Part shown: one piece after another, positions 32,813 through 39,019 of the stretch
Position numbering within the stretch: position 1 is the first letter of the stretch
How the letters are laid out: each line of letters starts with the position of its first letter
Assembly (NCBI GenBank): GCA_947463445.1
Contig: CANHRS010000018.1
Coordinates: 1 to 39,019 of the forward strand
DNA from: Flavobacteriia bacterium
Lineage (GTDB): Bacteria > Bacteroidota > Bacteroidia > Flavobacteriales_D > Crocinitomicaceae
DNA length: 39,019 nucleotides
Direction of reading: 5' to 3'
Made by a program: the position numbers and the translations under genes
The notes under the pieces: model-generated
The model's database searches: none
What the model was told of the DNA's origin: nothing
What the model saw: the letters and a program-made list of their open reading frames with translations, nothing else

Positions 32813-34354
32813 TTACTTCGCGTAATTAACTGAACGTTTCTCTCTTATAACTGTAACTTTCACTTGACCAGGATAAGTCATTTCCGTTTGTATACGTTGA
32901 GAAATGGTGAAAGATAATTCATCTGACTTTAAATCCGTAACCTTCTCAGCTTCAACTAATACGCGTAATTCACGGCCAGCCTGAATTGCATATGCACTTG
33001 TAACTCCATCATAAGATAAAGCTAAGCTTTCAAGTTCTTTTATGCGTTTGATATAAGATTCTACAATTTCTCTTCGAGCTCCAGGTCGAGCTCCAGATAC
33101 TGCATCACATACTTGAACAATCGGAGCAATTAATGTAGTCATTTCTACTTCATCGTGGTGCGCGCCAATGGCATTACAAACATCTGGTTTTTCACCATAT
33201 TTTTCTGCCAACTTCATACCCAAAATTGCGTGAGGTAATTCAGGCTCCTCATCAGGAACCTTTCCTATATCATGTAATAATCCTGCTCTTTTAGCAACTT
33301 TTACATTCAACCCTAACTCCGCAGCCATTATTGCACACATATTTGCTACCTCACGTGAGTGTTGTAATAAGTTTTGACCGTAAGAGGAGCGATATTTCAT
33401 ACGCCCTACCATTCGTGTCAATTCAGGATGTAATCCATGAATCCCTAAATCAATACATGTTCTTTTTCCAGTCTCTGCAATCTCTTCCTCTAACGATTTT
33501 TTTGTCTTAGCAACAACTTCTTCAATTCTTGCAGGATGTATACGACCATCCGAAACTAACTGATGTAATGCTAAACGAGCAATCTCTCGACGTACTGGGT
33601 CGAAACATGAAAGAATAATTGCCTCAGGAGTATCATCTACTACAATTTCTACTCCTGTTGCTGCTTCTAACGCGCGAATATTTCGACCTTCTCGCCCAAT
33701 AATTCTTCCTTTAACTTCATCAGATTCAATATTAAATACAGAGACAGCATTTTCAACTGCTTGTTCTGTAGCAACGCGTTGAATTGTTTGAATAACAATT
33801 TTCTTTGCTTCTTTATTTGCATTTAACTTTGCTTCTTCTGTAATATCTTTAATATGAACCATTGCCTGTGTACGAGCCTCATCAACCAATGCCTCCATCA
33901 TATGTGTTTTTGCCTCCTCTACAGTCATTCCACTGATTCTGGATAACTCAGCTACACGTTTTTGTTGTGTTTTATCTAACTCTTGATTTTTGAGTTCTAC
34001 AGAAGTTAGTTTAGTTTCTAATTCTAACTTTAACTTTTCAATTTCTTTCTCAGAACGCGCTAACTCTTCTGTTTTCTGTGAAACTACTTTTTCTTTAGCC
34101 TTAAAACGATCTTCGTTCGATTGCATCTTACGCTCACGTTCTTTAATCACTTCTTCATGCTCTTCTTTTAATTTTAAAAACCGTTCTTTTGCTTGCAAAA
34201 TTTTGTCTTTTTTTAATGCTTCACCATCATGTTCAGCATCTGCAATAATTTTAGCTGTTCGTTTTTTTAACACAATATTTTGTATTACAAAAACAACAGA
34301 ACCACCCGTGATTAATCCAATTAAACTCCCTAATAAAATATCCTCTACACTCAT
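32813..34354 (-). CDS. rny: Ribonuclease Y
   Basis: Membrane-anchored endoribonuclease that starts mRNA decay. The 513 residues run in the family order: an N-terminal transmembrane helix at about residues 7-28, a long charged coiled coil to about 200, a KH RNA-binding domain with [19 protein letters not shown], and an HD phosphohydrolase domain with the LLHDIGK metal motif and GAHHDEVE. The C-terminal part ends with the typical [14 protein letters not shown]. It is preceded by zapA (36 bases) and followed after 8 bases by the O-antigen glycosyltransferase genes, which is an unusual downstream neighbour. Confidence 0.98.
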   Translation of the reverse strand: MSVEDILLGSLIGLITGGSVVFVIQNIVLKKRTAKIIADAEHDGEALKKDKILQAKERFLKLKEEHEEVIKERERKMQSNEDRFKAKEKVVSQKTEELARSEKEIEKLKLELETKLTSVELKNQELDKTQQKRVAELSRISGMTVEEAKTHMMEALVDEARTQAMVHIKDITEEAKLNANKEAKKIVIQTIQRVATEQAVENAVSVFNIESDEVKGRIIGREGRNIRALEAATGVEIVVDDTPEAIILSCFDPVRREIARLALHQLVSDGRIHPARIEEVVAKTKKSLEEEIAETGKRTCIDLGIHGLHPELTRMVGRMKYRSSYGQNLLQHSREVANMCAIMAAELGLNVKVAKRAGLLHDIGKVPDEEPELPHAILGMKLAEKYGEKPDVCNAIGAHHDEVEMTTLIAPIVQVCDAVSGARPGARREIVESYIKRIKELESLALSYDGVTSAYAIQAGRELRVLVEAEKVTDLKSDELSFTISQRIQTEMTYPGQVKVTVIREKRSVNYAK

Positions 34355-34390
34355 TTTTTAAATAATAAACCAACAATTTGGCGATTAATA

Positions 34391-34678
34391 CTACAATTTG
34401 CTTAGATCCTCTAGTAACATTTCCAATGAAAGTTCTACATCCTCTAATTGATTTTGTTGATTTGTCTGTACTGATGGGGTAATAGATTTTGTAGCCAACT
34501 GTAATGCAGTCATAGCTAATAAATCCTGCATGTCTTTCACTGCATAGTTTTCTTGTAAAAGTTTTATAGCTCGATTAATATCATCGGCTGCTTTCAAAAT
34601 TTTTTCATCCTCTCCTTCATTAACTGTTAAAGGATAAGTTCTTCCAGCAAGTGTTATTTTTAACGATAATTTACTCAT
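34391..34678 (-). CDS. zapA: Cell division protein ZapA
   Basis: Small cytoplasmic protein that bundles FtsZ filaments. From ATG 34678 it has 95 residues: N-terminal strand LSLKITLAGRTYPLTVNEGED, then the helix ILKAADDINRAIKLLQENY, then MQDLLAMTALQLATKSI leading to a short C-terminal coil (LEDVELSLEMLLEDLSKL). The longer frame reaching 34705 overlaps the upstream gene and adds residues unlike the family, so the start with MSKLSLKI is preferred; it lies 2 bases after the upstream stop. Linked with the coiled-coil gene before it and rny after it. Confidence 0.93.
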   Translation of the reverse strand: MSKLSLKITLAGRTYPLTVNEGEDEKILKAADDINRAIKLLQENYAVKDMQDLLAMTALQLATKSITPSVQTNQQNQLEDVELSLEMLLEDLSKL

Positions 34679-34680
34679 TA

Positions 34681-35019
34681 CTATTTTTTTAATTGACTTA
34701 TACAAGCATCAATTTCATGCACTAAACTAGTAATCAAATCGTCGTGATTGACAACATGAGATTTCAAATCGGATTGAGTAATCAACGACAAATTTAACTC
34801 ATCAACTTGTTTCTTTAGTGTAAGATTTTCTAAATGTAAAGCATCGACAATATTTTGTTTTGCAACAATAACAGAAGCTAATTCAGATTGTTTACTTTGC
34901 AAAGTCGCTAATTCATTTGCTAATAAAGCATGCTTTTCATTCTCCTGCTTTAACTCGTTTTTAATGTGATAAAATTTATCACGTATTTCTGCTATAATGT
35001 GCGCTATACGATCAGACAT
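34681..35019 (-). CDS. Coiled-coil protein upstream of zapA (ZapB-like in form)
   Basis: A 112-residue protein from ATG 35019 (MSDRIAHIIAEIRDKFYHIK). Nearly the whole length is a predicted coiled coil (HALLANELATLQSKQSELAS, VDALHLENLTLKKQVDELNL), with a conserved-looking C-terminal end LVHEIDACISQLKK. I recall an equivalent coiled-coil gene just before zapA in other Flavobacteriales, but it has no assigned name that I can confirm. Size, shape and position suggest a ZapA partner comparable to ZapB; this is inference. An in-frame TTG at 35028 would add three residues. A TATTTTTG promoter box lies at 35037-35044. Confidence 0.8.
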   Translation of the reverse strand: MSDRIAHIIAEIRDKFYHIKNELKQENEKHALLANELATLQSKQSELASVIVAKQNIVDALHLENLTLKKQVDELNLSLITQSDLKSHVVNHDDLITSLVHEIDACISQLKK

Positions 35020-35036
35020 GTAAACCAACTTTTTTA

Positions 35037-35044
35037 CAAAAATA
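35037..35044 (-). promoter_or_regulatory. Candidate -7 box for the coiled-coil/zapA/rny operon
   Basis: Minus-strand TATTTTTG fits TAnnTTTG and lies 18 bases before the start codon at 35019, giving a very short leader like the one proposed for engB. No good -33 box was seen. Confidence 0.4.
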
Positions 35045-35142
35045 ATATTGTAATCTTAATTATTGAGTCATTTAAATAAATACTTCTTAACAATACTTTA
35101 TTTGCTTACGATTTAATTTTGTAAATCAGCTTTTGTAAATCA

Positions 35143-35179
35143 AAAAAGAGGTGTAAACTTAATTGTTTAACCTCTTTTT
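35143..35179 (-). terminator. Intrinsic terminator after the DUF3467 gene
   Basis: AAAAAGAGGT plus TAAAC pairs with GTTTA plus ACCTCTTTTT, with a single bulged G and a 6-base loop. Both sides end in T-runs, so it would work on either strand; the minus-strand DUF3467 gene ends 28 bases before it. Confidence 0.8.
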
Positions 35180-35206
35180 AAAAATTAATTTTTTGCAATA
35201 ATTAAT

Positions 35207-35515
35207 CTAAGCTTGAGTTGTTGGAGTACCAAAACTCATCGGTGGTGTTCCAGGAATATCCTCCTCACTTATAACGCCCATAGCTTGCTCATATTTTTGC
35301 ACATTGTCAATCAAAGCGCGCATTAATTTTTTCGCATTGTTTGGAGTCATGATTATTCTAGATTTTACCTGCGCTTTTGGCATTCCTGGTAACATTTGTA
35401 CGAAATCACACACAAATTCAGCATTAGAATGTGTGATGATTGCTAAATTAGAATAAATTCCAGCAGCAGTTTCTTCATTTAACTCTATGGTTATTTGATT
35501 TTCTGTATTTTCCAT
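35207..35515 (-). CDS. DUF3467 domain protein
   Basis: A 102-residue cytoplasmic protein matching DUF3467 as I know it from Bacteroidota: ITIELNEETAAGIYSNLAII, then THSNAEFVCDFVQMLPGMPK, VKSRIIMTPNNAKKLMRAL and NVQKYEQ, with a Pro/Thr-rich C-terminal tail (DIPGTPPMSFGTPTTQA). The gene commonly follows rpoC in this phylum, as here, which hints at a link with RNA polymerase, but its function is not known. A strong terminator hairpin sits between rpoC and this gene, only 15 bases before its ATG, so expression may depend on read-through. Confidence 0.92.
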   Translation of the reverse strand: MENTENQITIELNEETAAGIYSNLAIITHSNAEFVCDFVQMLPGMPKAQVKSRIIMTPNNAKKLMRALIDNVQKYEQAMGVISEEDIPGTPPMSFGTPTTQA

Positions 35516-35529
35516 ACTTACTTAAATAA

Positions 35530-35557
35530 AAAAGGGCTTACTAACATAAGCCCTTTT
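35530..35557 (-). terminator. Intrinsic terminator/attenuator between rpoC and DUF3467
   Basis: AAAAGGGCTTA / TAAGCCCTTTT, an 11-bp perfect stem with a 6-base loop, followed on the minus strand by further T residues. It begins 14 bases after the rpoC stop and ends just before the DUF3467 start. Confidence 0.88.
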
Positions 35558-35571
35558 CGTGTGATGTATTT

Positions 35572-38500
35572 TTAATTTTCTTGTAATTCTTCTAATGCTT
35601 CTTTAGATGAAACGACCATTTTTTGGAATTTACGTGTTCCTGTTCCTGCCGGAATTAAATGTCCAACAATTACATTCTCTTTCAATCCTAATAAATGATC
35701 CTCTTTTCCAGAAATAGCAGCTTCATTTAATACTTTCGTTGTTTCTTGGAAAGAAGCAGCTGAAATAAATGATTGTGTTTGTAAAGATGCTCTAGTAATA
35801 CCTTGTAACAATGGTGTTGATGTTGCAGGAACTGCCTCTCTAGCTACTGCTATTTTCTTGTCAGCACGTTTCAATTGTGAATTCTCATCACGTAATTTAC
35901 GTGAAGAAATAATTTGACCTGAACGTAACTCTTCTGAATCACCAGAATCTGTTACTACCATCATACCATATAGTGCATCATTTTCTTCCATGAAGTCCGC
36001 TTTGTGAACGGATTGCCCTTCTAAGAATTTAGTGTCACCACCATCCACGATTTCAACTTTAAGCATCATCTGACGAACAATAACCTCAAAGTGTTTATCA
36101 TTAATTTTTACACCTTGTAAACGGTAAACTTCTTGAATTTCATTAACGATGTACTCTTGTACTTTCGTTGGACCTTCAATGTTTAAGATGTCATTTGGCG
36201 TAATCGCTCCATCGGATAATGGTTGACCAGCACGAACGAAATCATTTTCTTGTACTAAAATATGCTTAGAAAGTGGAACTAAATAACGACGTTCTTCACC
36301 AGTTTTAGAAGTAATTATAATCTCTCTATTTCCACGTTTGATTTTACCAAAAGCAGCGATACCATCAATTTCAGAAACCACAGCTGGGTTAGAAGGATTT
36401 CTAGCCTCGAATAGCTCTGTTACACGTGGTAAACCTCCTGTGATATCTCCAGTTTTACCAGAAACACGTGGGATTTTCACTAATGTAACCCCTGCTTCAA
36501 CTTTATCACCTTCATTTACAGAAACGTGCGCATCAACAGGTAAACTATATTCTCTTAAAACTTCTTTTGTTTTTGGATCGATGATGTGAATAGCGGGGTT
36601 TTTCTTTTTATCGCGTGATTCGATAATCACAATTTCAGTAAATCCTGTTTGCTCATCAACTTCTTCACGGTAAGTAATTCCTTCAATAACGTTATCATAA
36701 ACAACCTTACCTGAAACTTCAGAAACGATTACAGCATTGTAAGGGTCCCATTTACAGATAATATCTCCTTTTTTGATTTTTTTATTGTTTTCAATCAACA
36801 ATTCAGAACCGTAAGGTACATTCGTAGACATTAATACAATTCCTGTATTATCATCCGTGATTTTTAATTCAGCAGAACGTCCAACAACTATTTTCTTTAC
36901 ACCATCTGCAGTTTTCAAGTCAATTGTACGTAATTCATCAATTTCTAATGAACCAGTAGCTTTTGCTTTCATATCTGAGATATCTGTAGAGTTAGATGCA
37001 GTACCCCCAACGTGGAATGTACGTAATGTTAACTGAGTACCTGGCTCACCAATCGATTGTGCAGCGACAACCCCAACTGTATCTCCCTCTTGTGCTAAAC
37101 GGTGAGTAGATAAGCTAATTCCATAACATTTTGAACATACTCCTCTACGCATTTCGCATGTAAGTACAGAACGAATCTCTACTTCTTCAATACCAGCAGC
37201 AGAAATCGCTTCACCAGCATTTTGTGTAATTAAATCTCCTGAACGAACGATTAACTCCGTAGTATCAGGATTGAAAATATCATGAACAGAAGTTCTACCA
37301 ACAATACGATCTAATAATGGCTCTACAATCTCGTCATTTTTCTTCAATGCAGTAGCAACCAAACCTCTTAGAGTTCCACAATCATTTTGATTAATGATAA
37401 CATCTTGAGATACATCAACTAAACGACGCGTTAAGTAACCTGCATCAGCAGTTTTAAGTGCTGTATCCGCAAGACCTTTACGTGCACCGTGCGTAGAGAT
37501 GAAGTACTCCAAAATTGATAATCCTTCTTTAAAGTTAGATAAAATAGGATTCTCGATAATCTCTTGTGCAGAAGCACCAGATTTTTGTGGTTTTGCCATC
37601 AATCCCCTCATACCTGACAACTGACGAATTTGCTCTCTTGATCCACGAGCTCCAGAATCAAACATCATATAGATGGAGTTAAATCCTTGGTTATCATTTT
37701 TCAATTGATCCATCAACGTCTCCGTTAATCGCGAGTTTGTATGTGTCCAAATATCAATAATTTGGTTATAACGCTCATTATTCGTGATAAGCCCCATGTT
37801 ATAGTTACTCATAACTTCTAAAACATCCGTTTCAGCTTTTCCAACTAGGACAGCTTTTTCACTAGGAATGATAATATCATCTAAGTTGAAAGACAAACCA
37901 CCTTTGAATGCCATGTGATAACCTAATTCTTTGATATCATCCAAGAATTGAGCAGTACGAGCAGTACCAGAAACTTTTAATACGTTACCGATAATATCTC
38001 TTAATGCTTTTTTAGTTAATACATCATTTACGAAACCAACTTCTCTAGGAACATGTTGGTTAAATAATGTACGACCACAAGTGGTATCAATCATCATTAA
38101 AGTTGGAACACCGTTTTGATCTAAATCGTATGTTTTAACTTTAATCGGTGCATGTAATTCTAATTTCCCTTCATTATGTGCAATAATAACTTCTTCCGGC
38201 GAGTAGAATATACCACCTTCTCCAATTACCTTACGTTCAGGAGTAGAAACACGCGCTTTTGTAATATAATACAAACCTAACACCATGTCTTGGGATGGTA
38301 CAGCAATTGGTGCACCATTCGCTGGATTCAAGATATTGTGAGAAGCTAACATTAACAATTGAGCTTCTAAAATTGCAGCATTACCTAATGGTAAGTGAAC
38401 TGCCATCTGGTCACCATCGAAATCGGCGTTGAATGCCGTAGTTACCAATGGGTGTAAACGAATTGCTTTTCCTTCGATTAATTTAGGTTGGAAAGCTTGT

Positions 38501-39019
38501 ATACCCAAACGGTGCAAAGTAGGAGCACGGTTTAATAATACTGGGTGACCTTTTAATATACTTTCTAAGATATCCCAAACTACAGGATCTTTTTTATCAA
38601 CGATTTTTTTCGCAGATTTAACTGTTTTAACGATACCACGCTCAATCATCTTACGAATAATGAACGGTTTGTATAGTTCTGCAGCCATATCCTTAGGAAG
38701 ACCACATTCGTGTAATTTTAAATCTGGTCCAACAACAATTACAGAACGAGCAGAATAATCTACACGTTTACCGAGTAAGTTTTGACGGAAACGGCCTTGT
38801 TTACCTTTTAATGAATCAGATAATGATTTCAATGGTCTATTTGATTCGGTTTTAACAGCACTTGATTTACGAGAGTTGTCAAATAAGGAATCAACAGATT
38901 CTTGAAGCATACGTTTCTCATTACGTAAGATAACCTCAGGAGCTTTGATTTCAATCAAACGCTTCAAACGATTGTTGCGAATTATTACACGACGATATAA
39001 GTCATTTAAGTCAGACGTA
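35572..39019 (-). CDS. rpoC: DNA-directed RNA polymerase subunit beta', N-terminal part outside window
   Basis: Largest catalytic subunit of RNA polymerase. The frame is open to the right edge ([20 protein letters not shown] just upstream of the leucine that could be mistaken for a TTG start at 38967), so the gene start lies beyond the window; about 1148 residues of a protein usually near 1400 are present. The catalytic metal motif [12 protein letters not shown] is clear, as are [18 protein letters not shown], the trigger-loop region ending [17 protein letters not shown], and the second zinc site (NDCGTLRG with [13 protein letters not shown]). [24 protein letters not shown] precedes the C-terminal sandwich-barrel region. 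rpoB is expected upstream. A terminator follows at 35530-35557. Confidence 0.98.
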   Translation of the reverse strand, partial: TSDLNDLYRRVIIRNNRLKRLIEIKAPEVILRNEKRMLQESVDSLFDNSRKSSAVKTESNRPLKSLSDSLKGKQGRFRQNLLGKRVDYSARSVIVVGPDLKLHECGLPKDMAAELYKPFIIRKMIERGIVKTVKSAKKIVDKKDPVVWDILESILKGHPVLLNRAPTLHRLGIQAFQPKLIEGKAIRLHPLVTTAFNADFDGDQMAVHLPLGNAAILEAQLLMLASHNILNPANGAPIAVPSQDMVLGLYYITKARVSTPERKVIGEGGIFYSPEEVIIAHNEGKLELHAPIKVKTYDLDQNGVPTLMMIDTTCGRTLFNQHVPREVGFVNDVLTKKALRDIIGNVLKVSGTARTAQFLDDIKELGYHMAFKGGLSFNLDDIIIPSEKAVLVGKAETDVLEVMSNYNMGLITNNERYNQIIDIWTHTNSRLTETLMDQLKNDNQGFNSIYMMFDSGARGSREQIRQLSGMRGLMAKPQKSGASAQEIIENPILSNFKEGLSILEYFISTHGARKGLADTALKTADAGYLTRRLVDVSQDVIINQNDCGTLRGLVATALKKNDEIVEPLLDRIVGRTSVHDIFNPDTTELIVRSGDLITQNAGEAISAAGIEEVEIRSVLTCEMRRGVCSKCYGISLSTHRLAQEGDTVGVVAAQSIGEPGTQLTLRTFHVGGTASNSTDISDMKAKATGSLEIDELRTIDLKTADGVKKIVVGRSAELKITDDNTGIVLMSTNVPYGSELLIENNKKIKKGDIICKWDPYNAVIVSEVSGKVVYDNVIEGITYREEVDEQTGFTEIVIIESRDKKKNPAIHIIDPKTKEVLREYSLPVDAHVSVNEGDKVEAGVTLVKIPRVSGKTGDITGGLPRVTELFEARNPSNPAVVSEIDGIAAFGKIKRGNREIIITSKTGEERRYLVPLSKHILVQENDFVRAGQPLSDGAITPNDILNIEGPTKVQEYIVNEIQEVYRLQGVKINDKHFEVIVRQMMLKVEIVDGGDTKFLEGQSVHKADFMEENDALYGMMVVTDSGDSEELRSGQIISSRKLRDENSQLKRADKKIAVAREAVPATSTPLLQGITRASLQTQSFISAASFQETTKVLNEAAISGKEDHLLGLKENVIVGHLIPAGTGTRKFQKMVVSSKEALEELQEN

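Noticed and set aside
38967-39019. TTG at 38967 as the rpoC start
   Set aside because: The frame continues upstream with conserved RpoC sequence ([20 protein letters not shown]), so the gene simply leaves the window.

Overview
The window comes from a low-GC member of Bacteroidota, most likely a Flavobacteriales bacterium. The evidence is a type IX secretion (T9SS) C-terminal sorting domain, a FISUMP (Fibrobacter succinogenes major paralogous) secreted protein, an FtsZ ending in the NSFLHDNVD tail I associate with flavobacteria, a DUF3467 gene directly after rpoC, near absence of Shine-Dalgarno sites, and promoter-like TAnnTTTG boxes. Genus and species cannot be fixed from the sequence alone.

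Layout, left to right. The 3' two thirds of groL (+) run in from the left edge. After a repeat-rich spacer comes a two-gene minus-strand operon for secreted proteins (a tiny T9SS substrate, then a FISUMP protein). A second repeat-rich spacer follows, then ahcY. From about 5.4 to 21.5 kb lies a complete-looking division and cell wall (dcw) cluster, all on the minus strand, transcribed mraZ-rsmH-ftsL-ftsI-murE-mraY-murD-ftsW-murG-murC-ftsQ-ftsA-ftsZ-yqeY. Genes overlap or lie within 100 bp of each other; murF and ddl are absent. Divergent from mraZ is engB (+). The shared upstream region holds two sets of GTGG boxes at 10-bp spacing that look like MraZ operators.

Next are a small membrane protein gene and, just upstream of it, what I read as a decayed tandem copy interrupted by an in-frame TGA. 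The pair is bracketed by near-identical 20-bp direct repeats. Then follow an SDR-family epimerase, an alkyltransferase-like (ATL) DNA repair protein and a WecA-type initiating sugar-phosphate transferase, forming one minus-strand operon. From about 25.3 to 32.8 kb is a very AT-rich surface polysaccharide (O-antigen type) locus. Its plus-strand genes encode a WaaL/Wzy-type protein, a GT2 transferase, a Wzy-like polymerase carrying a 5 x 36-bp in-frame repeat, and a Wzx flippase. Its minus-strand genes encode two GT2 transferases and a sugar epimerase/reductase, and these follow directly behind rny.

The right end returns to housekeeping genes: a coiled-coil gene, zapA, rny, DUF3467 and the 3' four fifths of rpoC, which runs off the right edge. 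No rRNA, tRNA, CRISPR array, transposase or prophage was found. Most of the window is ordinary core genome. The points most worth a second look are the MraZ box arrays, the broken tandem small-membrane-protein copy, the repeat expansion inside the Wzy-like protein, and several short inverted-repeat elements in the spacers.
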